Shown in pieces: positions 16,368-25,197 of a stretch of DNA of 64,000 nt. Each line of letters opens with the position of its first letter. The first letter of the stretch is position 1. The stretch lies in NCBI GenBank assembly GCA_035695105.1, contig DASSEV010000004.1:62001-126000 (forward strand), written 5' to 3'. Under the pieces are notes generated by a model. That model saw nothing but the letters and a program-made list of their open reading frames with translations. It had not been told where the DNA came from and searched no databases. Position numbers and translations under genes: made by a program. This DNA is from JAICYJ01 sp035695105 (GTDB taxonomy: Bacteria; Actinomycetota; Thermoleophilia; Gaiellales; JAICJC01).

Positions 16368-18014
16368 ATGCCGGAACTGATAGTCGGCCCGCTGCTGCGC
16401 TACGCGGGCGACACCACAGCAACAGTCTGGGTGGAGGTCGACCGGCCGTGCGCCGTCTCGGTGCTCGGCCGCGAGACCCCCACCTTCCAGCTCGCGGGCC
16501 ACCACTACGCGCTGGTGGTGCTCGAGGACCTGGAGCCCGGGACGCAGACCCCGTACGACGTGCGGCTCGACGGCGAGGTGGTCTGGCCGGAGGGCGAGGG
16601 CGACAGGCGCCCGCCCAGCATCATCCGCACGAGGCACGAGCAGCCGCGGCTGCGGCTCATGTTCGGCTCGTGCCGCGTCGGCGCTCCCCAGCGTCCGCCT
16701 TACACGCTGCCGCCCGCCGAGCAGGGCTTCGGCGTCGACGCGCTGTGGGCCTACTCGCGCAGGCTGCAGGCCGGCCGTGAGCAGTGGCCCGACGGCCTCG
16801 TGCTGCTCGGCGACCAGGTCTACGCGGACGAGGTCTCGCCGGTGACCGAGGCGTTCATCCGCAGCCGCCGCGACCCCGACCAGCCTCCTGGAATGGAGGT
16901 CGCCGACTTCGAGGAGTACACGCGCCTCTACCGCGAGGCGTGGAGCGATCCGGACATCCGCTGGCTGCTCTCGACGGTGCCGGTGACGATGATCTTCGAC
17001 GACCACGACATCCGCGACGACTGGAACTCCTCGGCGTCATGGCTGGCGGAGATCCGCCGGCAGCCGTGGTGGGAGGACCGCATCGCGGGCGGCCTGATGG
17101 CCTACTGGGTCTACCAGCACATCGGCAACCTGTCGCCGCCGGAGCTCGCCGAGGAGCCGATGTACGCCGCGGTGCGAGCTGCGGAGGACGGCGGCCCGAT
17201 GCTGCGCGAGCACGTCCTTGCCGGCGACCGCGACACCGCCGGTGCCCGCTGGGCCTACTACCGCGACTTCGGGCGCACACGCGTGCTGGTCGTCGACTCC
17301 CGCGCGGCGCGCGTGCTCGACGGCGACGACCGCCGCTGGATGGTCGACGAGGAGGAGTGGCGCTGGATCGTCGAGCACACGCACGGGGACTTCGACCACC
17401 TGGTGATCGCCAGCACGCTGCCGGTCTTCCTCTCGCAGGGCATCCACAACCTCGAGGCGTGGAACGAGGCGGTCTGCGACGGGGCATGGGGCAGCCTCGC
17501 CAGCCGCGTCGGCGAGCGGCTGCGCCGGGAGATCGACCTCGAGCACTGGGCGGCGTTCGGCCGCTCGTTCGAGGACATGATCGACCTGCTTCGCGACGTC
17601 GCCACGGGGGCAAACGGGCCGCCGCCGGCCACCATCACGCTGCTCGGCGGCGACGTGCATCACCAGTACGTCGCGGACGTGCGCCTGAAGAGCACCACAC
17701 GCGTACGCAGCCGGATCTACCAGGTCGTCTGCTCGCCGTTCCGAAACCCGCTCGACCCGAAGCAGAAGCGGGTGGTGGGCATCGGAGCGGCCAAGCCGGT
17801 GGGGTGGGCGATGCGGCGGCTCGCGAAGGCGGCCGGCGTCGCCGAGCCGCGCGCCAGCTGGCGCATCACGGAGGGCCCGACCTTCGAGAACTCGATCGGC
17901 TCGTTCGAGGCTGAGGGCCGAGCCGCCCGCGTGACGGTCTGGTGCGCACTGCCCGACGACGACACCGGGCCGCCGCTCGAGCCGCTGTTCAGCAAGGTGT
18001 TGTCAGCGGGGTAA
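16368..18014 (+). CDS. PhoD-like metallophosphatase
   Basis: 548 residues. Residues about 1-90 are a beta-rich N-terminal domain (LLRYAGDTTATVWVEVD). The metallophosphatase core follows: FGSCR at about 103, LLGDQVYADE with metal Asp, IFDDHDIRDDW with Asp/His, and LLGGDVHHQY with the C-terminal His pair. No signal peptide or Tat motif, unlike secreted PhoD, so it should act in the cytoplasm on an unknown phospho-ester. Its last 12 bases overlap the 3' end of the convergent PAP2 gene. Confidence 0.85.
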   Translation: MPELIVGPLLRYAGDTTATVWVEVDRPCAVSVLGRETPTFQLAGHHYALVVLEDLEPGTQTPYDVRLDGEVVWPEGEGDRRPPSIIRTRHEQPRLRLMFGSCRVGAPQRPPYTLPPAEQGFGVDALWAYSRRLQAGREQWPDGLVLLGDQVYADEVSPVTEAFIRSRRDPDQPPGMEVADFEEYTRLYREAWSDPDIRWLLSTVPVTMIFDDHDIRDDWNSSASWLAEIRRQPWWEDRIAGGLMAYWVYQHIGNLSPPELAEEPMYAAVRAAEDGGPMLREHVLAGDRDTAGARWAYYRDFGRTRVLVVDSRAARVLDGDDRRWMVDEEEWRWIVEHTHGDFDHLVIASTLPVFLSQGIHNLEAWNEAVCDGAWGSLASRVGERLRREIDLEHWAAFGRSFEDMIDLLRDVATGANGPPPATITLLGGDVHHQYVADVRLKSTTRVRSRIYQVVCSPFRNPLDPKQKRVVGIGAAKPVGWAMRRLAKAAGVAEPRASWRITEGPTFENSIGSFEAEGRAARVTVWCALPDDDTGPPLEPLFSKVLSAG

Positions 18015-18875
18015 CGGCTGGCGACTCGGCGCGGCCGTCTCTCGTGCGTCGGGACGGCGAGACGGCGCGCCGAGGCCGAGCATGCGGCTGCCGAACGCAA
18101 TTGCGCAGATCGCACACCAGGCCCATCCGAGGGTCAGCCCTGCGACGACGTCGGACACCCAGTGGAAGTCGAGCAGCACGCGGCTGCAGGCGACCGCCAC
18201 CGCCAGGCCGACGGCGAAGCCGACCAGCGCCGAGCGTGTGCGGCGGCTGCGGCGGCGCGCCAGCAACAGGGCCGCCGCGGCGAAGAAGGCAGCAGCCTGC
18301 GACGAGTGCCCGCTCGGGAACGACGGCCCGAGCGTGGCCGCAGCGGGGTTGAACGTTGGCCGAGCCCGGTCGACGGCCGCCTTGATCAGGTTGGTCACCG
18401 CACTGTCGCCGAGTGTGACAACGAGCAGGAACGGGATCAGCCAGCGGCTGCCGACCCGGCGCAGCTCCACCACAGCGAGCGCGATCGCCATCACCGCGAT
18501 CGCAGCCGATGAGCCGAGCGTCGTGACAGCCGTGAGTCCGGTGGTCGACAGATGCGTCGCGTGGTCGTTGCCCCACCGCGCCGCCCACCGGTCGACCTCG
18601 ACCAGCGTGCCGCTGTGCCGCAGCAGCAGGGCGAGCAGCCCGACCACGATGCCGCCGATCGCGACGACCACCAGGGACGCGGTCAGGGCCAGGCCGGTCG
18701 CCACGTCGGGATCCAGCCGGGCACGCAGCCGCCTGCGCCAGGGCGACTCGTCGAGCTCCTCGCGAACCTCTCGCGCAGCACGGTCGGCGGCGTCGGACGG
18801 GAGCCCCCGCACAGCCAGCCGCCAGGCGATCAGTCCGGCGAGGGTGGCGACGATGAGGAGTGCGAGGAATGGCAT
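18003..18875 (-). CDS. PAP2-family membrane phosphatase
   Basis: 290 residues from ATG18875. All three PAP2 boxes are present: KAAVDRARPTF, FPSGHSSQA and SRVLLDFHWVSDV. Five to six transmembrane helices surround them, with an additional N-terminal segment and a charged loop at about 20-50. It dephosphorylates lipid phosphates (phosphatidate or undecaprenyl pyrophosphate) at the outer membrane face. It is divergent from a second PAP2 gene, with 48 bases between the starts. Confidence 0.87.
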   Translation of the reverse strand: MPFLALLIVATLAGLIAWRLAVRGLPSDAADRAAREVREELDESPWRRRLRARLDPDVATGLALTASLVVVAIGGIVVGLLALLLRHSGTLVEVDRWAARWGNDHATHLSTTGLTAVTTLGSSAAIAVMAIALAVVELRRVGSRWLIPFLLVVTLGDSAVTNLIKAAVDRARPTFNPAAATLGPSFPSGHSSQAAAFFAAAALLLARRRSRRTRSALVGFAVGLAVAVACSRVLLDFHWVSDVVAGLTLGWAWCAICAIAFGSRMLGLGAPSRRPDARETAAPSRQPLPR

Positions 18876-18923
18876 ACGGGACGATGTTTGCCCAAAGCGG
18901 TTCGCAGGGAAACGAAGTGGTAT

Positions 18924-19733
18924 ATGGCAACTCGCGCCGAAGCAGCCCGGCACACGGCCGTCCCGAAGCGGCAGCCCAATCAGAGTAGCGCCGGATCCCC
19001 GATCCTTGAACCACGCGGCAGCCTTTCGACGCGAATCGCAGACCGGGCCCGGGGCCACCACCCCGTCACCGTGTTCCTCGCGATCGTGCTGACCGGATTC
19101 GCCCTGCTGGCCGGGCTCATGATGCTGCTCGGGCTCTTCCTCACCGACATGCTGCTTCCCTTCCACGGCTTCGGGCATGACGACGAACACGTGAACGTCG
19201 TGCTCGCGGCTCATCGCACCGGGTCGCTCAACACCGCCTCCGACGTGATGTCCGGCATCGCGGACGTCTATGCAATCCCCGCCCTCATCGCCTTGACGGT
19301 GATCGCGGCGGCGATCAAGCGGCACTGGCGGATCGCCGGCTTCGTGCTCGCCGCCATCTGCCTGGAGTCGGGCACCTACCGCGTGACCAGCTGGGTGATC
19401 GAACGGCATCGGCCGGAGGTGCACCGACTGGACAAGCTGCCCGTGATGGCGAGCTATCCCTCCGGGCACGTGGCCGCCTCGGTGGCGGTCTACATCGGGC
19501 TCGCCCTGTTGCTGTCGTCGCGCTGGGAGTCGCGAGTGCTCCGGATCCCCGTCTGGGTGATCGCCCTCGCGATCCCGCCCCTGGTCGCGCTGGCCCGGAT
19601 GTACCGCGGCATGCACCACCCGACCGACACGCTGGCGGGTCTGCTCCTCGGCATCGGAGCGCTGTCCATCGCGCTGTTCGCGGCCAGGTGTGCCGGCGGC
19701 GTCGCGGAACGGCGAGCGGAGCAGGCGGCGTGA
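18924..19733 (+). CDS. PAP2-family membrane phosphatase coupled to a lipid kinase
   Basis: 269 residues. A polar N-terminus of about 45 residues precedes the first helix (VTVFLAIVLTGFALLAGLMM). The catalytic boxes are ERHRPEVHRL, SYPSGHVAAS and ARMYRGMHHPTDT. ATG18924 is chosen because the longer frame overlaps the divergent gene. The stop overlaps the GTG of the next gene (GTGA), so phosphatase and kinase are made together: a phosphatidate/diacylglycerol interconversion pair is the plain reading. Confidence 0.87.
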   Translation: MATRAEAARHTAVPKRQPNQSSAGSPILEPRGSLSTRIADRARGHHPVTVFLAIVLTGFALLAGLMMLLGLFLTDMLLPFHGFGHDDEHVNVVLAAHRTGSLNTASDVMSGIADVYAIPALIALTVIAAAIKRHWRIAGFVLAAICLESGTYRVTSWVIERHRPEVHRLDKLPVMASYPSGHVAASVAVYIGLALLLSSRWESRVLRIPVWVIALAIPPLVALARMYRGMHHPTDTLAGLLLGIGALSIALFAARCAGGVAERRAEQAA

Positions 19734-20611
19734 GCACGATCGCGGTCGTCGCACATGCCGGAAAGTCGATCGAGGGGGGACTCCCCCAGCTGCGAAAGAC
19801 GCTCGAGGCCGCGGGCGTCGAGGTGCCGATCTGGTATGAGGTGCCGAAGAGCCGGAAGGCTCCCAAGCAGGTCAAGCGCGCGCTCAAGCAGGGCGCCGAC
19901 CTCCTGATCGTGTGGGGCGGTGACGGCATGGTGCAGCGCTGCATCGACGCGATGGGCGGTTCCGACGCCACGCTCGCGATCATCCCCGCCGGCACGGCGA
20001 ACCTGTTTGCGAGCAACCTCGGCATCCCCAAGGACATCGAGGGGGCCGTTCGCGTGGCCCTCTCCGGGCGCACCCAGGCGGTCGACGTGGCCCGCATGAA
20101 CGGGGAGCGCTTCGCCGTGATGGCGGGAGCCGGGTTCGACGCCGAGATGATCCGCTCGGCCGACGGCGGCCTGAAGGACCGCCTGGGACGAGTGGCGTAC
20201 ATCTGGACGGGAGCCAAGGCCGTCCGGTCGAAGCCGTTCAAGGCGACGGTCGACGTCGACGGGTCTCCCTGGTTCACCGGGAAGGCGAGCTGTGTGCTGA
20301 TCGGCAACGTCGGTGCGCTGTTCGGCGGCGTGACCGTGTTCGAGGATGCCGAGCCGGCCGACGGCATGGTCGACCTGGGGGTGATCACGGCGGACGGGCT
20401 CGTTCAGTGGGCGCGGACGGCGGCGCGGACGGCCGTCGGCAACATCGCGCAGTCGCCCTTCGCGCAGGTGACGCGAGGCAAGTCGGTCACGGTCAAGCTC
20501 GACCGGAAGGTGCGCTACCAGCTCGACGGCGGCGACCGCGAGAAGGTCAAGAAGTTCAGCGTCGAGGTGGAGCCCGCCTCGGTGCAGGTGCGCGTGCCCG
20601 TCGCAGCCTGA
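19730..20611 (+). CDS. Diacylglycerol kinase-family lipid kinase
   Basis: 293 residues from GTG19730. The N-terminal ATP-binding half contains VWGGDGMVQRC and IIPAGTANLFASNLG, corresponding to the GGDGT and PxGTxN motifs. The motif Thr is replaced by Met, which is unusual. The C-terminal beta-sandwich half (GAGFDAEMI to YQLDGGDRE) is complete, and the length is typical of YegS/DagK-like enzymes. Translationally coupled to the upstream PAP2 phosphatase. A palindromic repeat starts six bases after the stop. Confidence 0.87.
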   Translation: MSTIAVVAHAGKSIEGGLPQLRKTLEAAGVEVPIWYEVPKSRKAPKQVKRALKQGADLLIVWGGDGMVQRCIDAMGGSDATLAIIPAGTANLFASNLGIPKDIEGAVRVALSGRTQAVDVARMNGERFAVMAGAGFDAEMIRSADGGLKDRLGRVAYIWTGAKAVRSKPFKATVDVDGSPWFTGKASCVLIGNVGALFGGVTVFEDAEPADGMVDLGVITADGLVQWARTAARTAVGNIAQSPFAQVTRGKSVTVKLDRKVRYQLDGGDREKVKKFSVEVEPASVQVRVPVAA

Positions 20612-20616
20612 GCTCG

Positions 20617-20651
20617 GGTGAACCGAGAGTGCCAGGCACTTTTCGTTCACC
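20617..20651. repeat. Palindromic AGTGCCAGGCACTT repeat, copy 1
   Basis: The arms GGTGAAC and GTTCACC flank a core AGTGCCAGGCACTTTT, forming a near-perfect hairpin of about 35 bp. Two further copies lie at 35518 and 61197. Here it sits between the convergent ends of the lipid kinase (stop 20611) and the ArsR gene (stop 20701), where it could terminate both transcripts. Confidence 0.9.
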
Positions 20652-20700
20652 GCGCGAAGCGGCACACGACTGCGACGGTTTGTGACGGGCCTGTGAGACC

Positions 20701-21000
20701 TCAGCCGGTGCTGCGCAGGGCCGGCCGGGCCAGCTCCACCACCATGTCTCCGAGCGTGCGCACGGCGGCCGGGTCGAGCGAGTAGCAGATCTGCGTGCCG
20801 CGCCTGCGGGTGGTGACGAGCCCCGCCTCGCGCAGCACGCGCAGGTGCTGGCTGATCGTCGGCTGGCTGACCCCGAACTCCTCCGCGAAGTCGCAGGCGC
20901 ATGTCTCCGGCTCGTTCGAGAGGCGCATGGCGATGCCCAGCCGGACCGGGTGCCCGAGCGCCTTCATCCGGGCCGCGCCCTCGGTGATCTCGTTCGCCAT
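20701..21000 (-). CDS. ArsR/SmtB-family repressor
   Basis: 99 residues, a complete winged-helix repressor: ALGHPVRLGIAMRL, recognition-helix region VSQPTISQHLRVLREAGLV and wing TRRRGTQICYSL. A CAC pair in helix 3 (PETCACDFAEEF) matches the ELCVCDL metal-sensing position of ArsR, so a thiophilic metal(loid) or redox ligand is plausible. Divergent from the split transketolase genes with 50 bases between; it probably controls both itself and that operon. Confidence 0.9.
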   Translation of the reverse strand: MANEITEGAARMKALGHPVRLGIAMRLSNEPETCACDFAEEFGVSQPTISQHLRVLREAGLVTTRRRGTQICYSLDPAAVRTLGDMVVELARPALRSTG

Positions 21001-21018
21001 GAGCGCATCGTAGCGGAT

Positions 21019-21040
21019 CTATAGTAGTCTGCCTATATAG
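21019..21040. promoter_or_regulatory. Candidate ArsR operator between divergent genes
   Basis: An AT-rich island in otherwise GC-rich DNA. TATAG at 21020-21024 and CTATA at 21033-21037 form an inverted repeat with an 8-base spacer, and the longer CTATATAG at 21033-21040 is itself palindromic. It lies 10-32 bases before the transketolase start and 19-40 bases before the ArsR start, where a repressor would block both promoters. Confidence 0.5.
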
Positions 21041-21050
21041 TCATCAAACG

Positions 21051-21740
21051 ATGAATGACCCAGCCGCCAAGAGCACGCTCGATCGGGGAGAGATCGTCCG
21101 CCTCGCCGCCCTCGCAACCGGCGACGAGAAGCACGAGGCCTCCAGCTACTCCACGCTGGATGCCCTGATGGTGCTCTACGGCCGGGTGCTGCGCGTCGAC
21201 CCTGCCGATCCGCACTGGGAGGGCCGCGACCGCTTCATCCTCAGCAAGGGCCACGGCCCGGCGGCGTACTACGCCGTGCTGTGCCATCGCGGCTTCTTCC
21301 CCGAGGACTGGCTGGCCGGGTTCATGCGAGCGGAGGGCCGCCTGGGCGGCCATCCCGACCGTCTGCTCGTTCCCGGCGTCGAGGCGTCCACCGGGTCGCT
21401 CGGGCACGGCCTCGCCCTGGGCGTGGGCGTGGCGCTCGCGCTCCGCGCCAAGACGTCGCCGAGCCGCGTCGTCGTGCTCACCGGAGATGCGGAGCTGAAC
21501 GAGGGATCGAACTGGGAGGCGGTCATCGCAGCTCCCCACCTCGGGCTCGACAACCTCACCCTGCTCCTCATCGACAACGGCTCGACGACGCCGGCGCTCC
21601 GGCCGATCGGTGCGCGGCTGTCGCCCTTCGGGTGGGACGTGGAGGAGGTCGACGGCCGGGGCCACGCCGAGCTCGAGCGGTCGCTCTCCCGCAGGCCGGG
21701 CCGGCCGACCGCAACCATCGCGCGGATCGGAGAGCCGTGA
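21051..21740 (+). CDS. Transketolase, N-terminal (TPP-binding) subunit
   Basis: 229 residues. Corresponds to the first half of transketolase: RFILSKGHGPAAYYAVL, ASTGSLGHGLALGVGVALAL, and the TPP/metal motif GDAELNEGSNWEA with the downstream Asn in LLIDNGST. Split transketolases of this kind occur in archaea and actinobacteria. GTGA overlap couples it to the C-terminal subunit. Likely moves two-carbon units in pentose metabolism, but its ArsR-controlled setting suggests a specialised role. Confidence 0.9.
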   Translation: MNDPAAKSTLDRGEIVRLAALATGDEKHEASSYSTLDALMVLYGRVLRVDPADPHWEGRDRFILSKGHGPAAYYAVLCHRGFFPEDWLAGFMRAEGRLGGHPDRLLVPGVEASTGSLGHGLALGVGVALALRAKTSPSRVVVLTGDAELNEGSNWEAVIAAPHLGLDNLTLLLIDNGSTTPALRPIGARLSPFGWDVEEVDGRGHAELERSLSRRPGRPTATIARIGEP

Positions 21741-22621
21741 CGGCGGACATGCGCACCCGGGCGGCAGAGACCGTCTGCGAGCTGTTCGTGGACGATCCGC
21801 GGGTGGCCGTCGTGCTCGCGGACATCAGCACCGACAGGTTCGCCCCCGCCCTGCGGCACGACCCCTCTCGCGCGGTCAACCTCGGGATCATGGAGCAGAC
21901 GATGGTCGGCGTCGCCGCGGGCTTTGCGATGGAGGGCTTCCACCCCGTGATGCACACCATCGCCCCGTTCGTGGCCGAGCGCGCGCTGGAGCAGCTGAAG
22001 CTGGACTTCGGCAACCAGGAGCTCGGCGGCCTGGTGATCACCGTCGGCGGGTCGTATGACTACGCATCCGAGGGAACCACGCACCATTCGCCGGGCGACG
22101 TCCAGGCGCTGCTCACGATTGCGGCGGCCGACGTGCTCGTGCCCGGCACCGGCGACGAGGCGGCCGCGCTCATCCGTGCGACGTACGACGACGGCCGGCT
22201 GACCTACCTGCGCACGCAGGTCACGGCGAACGCCCGGCCGCGCACGGTCGAGCATGGGCGCATCTCGGTGGAGCGTTCCGGGGCCGGGCCGACGGTGATC
22301 GCGGTCGGCCCGATGCTCGACCGCACCCTCGCGGCGGTCGCCGACCGCGACGTGACCGTGCTCTACGCGACCACGGTGTCCCCGTTCGACGGGGAGGGGC
22401 TCCGCGCGGCGATGAGCGGCGACGAGGTGGTCGTGGTCGAGCCGATGCTCGCCGGCACGCTGTCCCCGCTGGTTGCAGCTGCGCTCGTCGACCGCCCGGT
22501 CCGGATCCGGTCGATCGGCGTGCCCCGTGAGGTGATCCGCGCCTACGGCACGCCTGAGCAGCTGGACGCCGCTGTGGGCCTCGACACCGCCGGGATTCGG
22601 ACACAGCTGCTCGGGGAATGA
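21737..22621 (+). CDS. Transketolase, C-terminal subunit
   Basis: 294 residues from GTG21737. The pyrimidine-binding domain shows VVLADISTDRFAP, AVNLGIMEQTMVGVAAGFAM (the catalytic Glu that activates TPP) and a C-terminal domain ending PLVAAALVDRPVRIRSIGVP. An alternative ATG lies four codons downstream, but the GTGA overlap with the N-terminal subunit favours GTG. Together the two chains make one transketolase-sized enzyme. Confidence 0.9.
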   Translation: MTADMRTRAAETVCELFVDDPRVAVVLADISTDRFAPALRHDPSRAVNLGIMEQTMVGVAAGFAMEGFHPVMHTIAPFVAERALEQLKLDFGNQELGGLVITVGGSYDYASEGTTHHSPGDVQALLTIAAADVLVPGTGDEAAALIRATYDDGRLTYLRTQVTANARPRTVEHGRISVERSGAGPTVIAVGPMLDRTLAAVADRDVTVLYATTVSPFDGEGLRAAMSGDEVVVVEPMLAGTLSPLVAAALVDRPVRIRSIGVPREVIRAYGTPEQLDAAVGLDTAGIRTQLLGE

Positions 22622-22630
22622 TCCCTCTCC

Positions 22631-23209
22631 ATGAGCAACCTGATGATCATCATCGCCAGCACCCGCCCGGGCCGCGTCGGTCTGCCGGTGGGTGAGTGGT
22701 TCGCCGGCCGGGCGCGAGAACACGGCGCCTTCGACGTTACGGTCGCCGACCTCGCCGAGTGGAACCTGCCGTTCCTCGACGAGCCGGACCACCCGCGGCT
22801 GCACGAGTACGTCCAGCCGCACACCGAGCGGTGGAGCGAGGCCGTGGATGCCTGCGACGCCTTCGTCTTCGTCATGCCGGAGTACAACCACGGCATCAAC
22901 GCCCCGCTCAAGAACGCGATCGACTACCTCCACAACGAGTGGGCGCGAAAGCCCGTCGCGTTCGTCTCCTACGGCGGCGTCGCCGCGGGCACGCGGGCGG
23001 TGCAGATGACCAAGCAGATCGTCGTCTCGCTGCGGATGGTGCCACTCAACGACGCCGTTTCGATCCCGTTCGTGAAGACGATGATCGGCGACGACGGCGC
23101 GTTCCATCCAACCGACACGGTCGAGCAGGCGGTCGATCCGATGCTCGACGAGCTGGCCGCCGTGGCGACGGCCATGCGGTCGGTGCGCGAGTCGGCACAG
23201 CCGGTCTGA
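22631..23209 (+). CDS. NADPH-dependent FMN reductase-like flavoprotein
   Basis: 192 residues with the flavodoxin-like fold of the SsuE/ChrR family: the FMN phosphate loop IIASTRPGRVGLPVG at the N-terminus and VMPEYNHGINAPLKNAIDYL at about 80-100. Ten bases separate it from the transketolase stop, so it probably belongs to the same ArsR-controlled unit. Likely reduces flavin or quinone/metal substrates. Confidence 0.87.
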   Translation: MSNLMIIIASTRPGRVGLPVGEWFAGRAREHGAFDVTVADLAEWNLPFLDEPDHPRLHEYVQPHTERWSEAVDACDAFVFVMPEYNHGINAPLKNAIDYLHNEWARKPVAFVSYGGVAAGTRAVQMTKQIVVSLRMVPLNDAVSIPFVKTMIGDDGAFHPTDTVEQAVDPMLDELAAVATAMRSVRESAQPV

Positions 23210-23282
23210 TTCCGGTTGACACCTGCGGGAACCCCTGCGACGGTACCGTGGTGGGTCACCCCGACTCTGGAGGCTTCTCGGC

Positions 23283-23366
23283 TTGATTGGCACGGCACGA
23301 CTGGTCGAACTGTGGGACGACCGCTCGCTCGCCCTCGGGGGCAGGCTCCGGGCGGCGGTGCCGTGA
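23283..23366 (+). promoter_or_regulatory. Possible short leader ORF before the GH15 gene
   Basis: A TTG codon at 23283 lies 9 bases after a clean GGAGG (23269-23273) and opens a 27-residue frame (IGTARLVELWDDRSLALGG...) ending TGA at 23366, 16 bases before the GH15 start. It may be a translated leader or an accident. Upstream at 23216 is a perfect TTGACA, but no good -10 at 17 bases. Confidence 0.25.
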
Positions 23367-23382
23367 TGGAGGAGCTCGCACC

Positions 23383-25197
23383 CTGAGCCAGCGCATCGAG
23401 GACTACGCGCTGATCGGTGACCTGCAGACGGCGGCGCTCGTCGGGCGGGACGCCTCGATCGACTGGTGCTGCTTCCCCCGCTTCGACTCGGGTGCGTGCT
23501 TCGCGCGACTGCTGGGCGACGAGAAGCACGGGCGCTGGCTGCTCGCCCCGCGCAGCGGCATCACCGCCTCACAGCGGCGCTACCGGCACGACACGCTGAT
23601 CCTGGAATCGGTCTACGAGTGCGCCGAGGGCCGCGTCCGCGCTATCGACTTCATGCCGCCGCGGGGCGAGGATCCGGACATCGTCCGCATCGTCGAGGGG
23701 CTGGACGGCGAGGTGCCGATGCGCTCCGAGCTGGTGATCCGGTTCGACTACGGCAGCATCGTCCCCTGGGTGCGCCGCGTCGACCACGCCCGCATCGCGA
23801 CGGCCGGGCCGGATGCCCTCTGCTTCCGCACGAACGCGCCGGTCCGCGGCGAGGACATGCGCACCGTGTCGTCGTTCACCCTCAAGCCCGGAGACCGCGT
23901 GCCGTTCGTGCTGACCTGGTTTCCGTCGCACAAGCCGCTGCCGGACGAGATCGACCCCGAGCAGGCGCTCGAGGACGCGGAGAGCTACTGGCTGGACTGG
24001 GCGCGGATGTGCGACCACGCCGGCGACTACCACGACGAGGTGCACCAGTCGCTACTCGTGCTGAAGTCGCTCACCTACGCACCGACGGGCGGCATCGTCG
24101 CCGCGCCCACCACCTCCCTGCCGGAGGCCCTCGGCGGCGAGCGCAACTGGGACTACCGGTTCTGCTGGCTGCGCGATGCCACCCTGACGCTGCGCGCCAT
24201 GCTGGAGGCCGGGTACAGCGAGGAGGCCCAGGCATGGCGGTCGTGGCTGCTGCGGGCGATCGCCGGCGACCCGGCCGACCTCCAGATCATGTATGGCCTC
24301 GGCGGCGAGCGGCGGCTGGACGAGCGGGAGATCGAGTGGCTGCCCGGCTATGAGGGCTCGCGGCCGGTGCGGGTGGGCAACGCGGCCTCCACGCAGCTGC
24401 AGCTGGACGTCTACGGCGAGCTGATGGATGCGGCCTACCAGACGCTGGTGCACGGCGCACGCGCCGACGCCGCGGCATGGTCGGTGCTGCGGGTGCTGCT
24501 CGGCTGGCTGGAGGACGGCTGGCGCCAGCCGGACGCCGGGCTGTGGGAGGTGCGGGGGCCGGCGCGGCACTTCACCCACTCGAAAGTGATGTGCTGGGTG
24601 GCGTTCGACCGCGCCGTGCGCTTCTGCGAGGAGTTCGGCCGCGATGGGCCGGTCGAGCGATGGCGCAGCATACGCGACGAGATCCATGCGCAGGTGCTCG
24701 ACCGCGCCTGGAACGACGAGAAGCGGGCGTTCGCCCAGTCCTACGACTCGGACGCGCTGGACGCCAGCGTGCTGCTGATGCCGGCCGTGGGCTTCATCGA
24801 GGCCGACGACACGCGGATGGTCTCGACGGTCGACGCCGTGCGGCGGGAGCTCGGCCGCGACGGGCTGCTCCTGCGGTACGTGCCCCAGCAGAGCGGAGAG
24901 GTGGACGGCCTCCGCTCCGAGGAGGGCGTCTTCCTGCCGTGCTCGTTCTGGCTGGTCGATGCGCTGGCCGCGCAAGGCAGGCGCGCCGAGGCCCGGGAGC
25001 TGTTCGAGCGGCTGCTCGACCTGCGAAACGACGTCGGCCTGCTGTCGGAGGAGTATGACCCGCTCACGGGGCGTCAGCTCGGCAACACCCCGCAGGCCTT
25101 CACGCACCTGGCGCTCGTCAACAGCGCGATCGTGCTCGGCCGCGGGCGCCACCTGCGCGACGGCCCGGCGCGGCGGGCCGCGTCGGCGGGCGGGTGA
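23383..25197 (+). CDS. GH15-family glucoamylase/trehalase-like hydrolase
   Basis: About 604 residues. Family similarity begins RIEDYALIGDLQTAALVGRD. GGERNWDYRFCWLRDATLTL at about 253 holds the substrate-binding aromatic/Arg/Asp block, and GLLSEEYDPLTGRQLGNTPQ near the end carries the catalytic Glu. No signal peptide, so a cytoplasmic enzyme acting on trehalose or maltodextrin, as in mycobacterial GH15 trehalases. The start is unusual: CTG23383 lies 8 bases after GGAGGAG and exactly where homology begins, whereas in-frame TTG23287 adds a low-complexity leader and has poorer SD spacing. Confidence 0.85.
   Translation: MSQRIEDYALIGDLQTAALVGRDASIDWCCFPRFDSGACFARLLGDEKHGRWLLAPRSGITASQRRYRHDTLILESVYECAEGRVRAIDFMPPRGEDPDIVRIVEGLDGEVPMRSELVIRFDYGSIVPWVRRVDHARIATAGPDALCFRTNAPVRGEDMRTVSSFTLKPGDRVPFVLTWFPSHKPLPDEIDPEQALEDAESYWLDWARMCDHAGDYHDEVHQSLLVLKSLTYAPTGGIVAAPTTSLPEALGGERNWDYRFCWLRDATLTLRAMLEAGYSEEAQAWRSWLLRAIAGDPADLQIMYGLGGERRLDEREIEWLPGYEGSRPVRVGNAASTQLQLDVYGELMDAAYQTLVHGARADAAAWSVLRVLLGWLEDGWRQPDAGLWEVRGPARHFTHSKVMCWVAFDRAVRFCEEFGRDGPVERWRSIRDEIHAQVLDRAWNDEKRAFAQSYDSDALDASVLLMPAVGFIEADDTRMVSTVDAVRRELGRDGLLLRYVPQQSGEVDGLRSEEGVFLPCSFWLVDALAAQGRRAEARELFERLLDLRNDVGLLSEEYDPLTGRQLGNTPQAFTHLALVNSAIVLGRGRHLRDGPARRAASAGG

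Noticed and set aside
21269..23293. A 674-codon minus-strand frame opposite the transketolase genes
   Set aside because: His/Arg/Asp-rich with no motif, fully antisense to three convincing genes.
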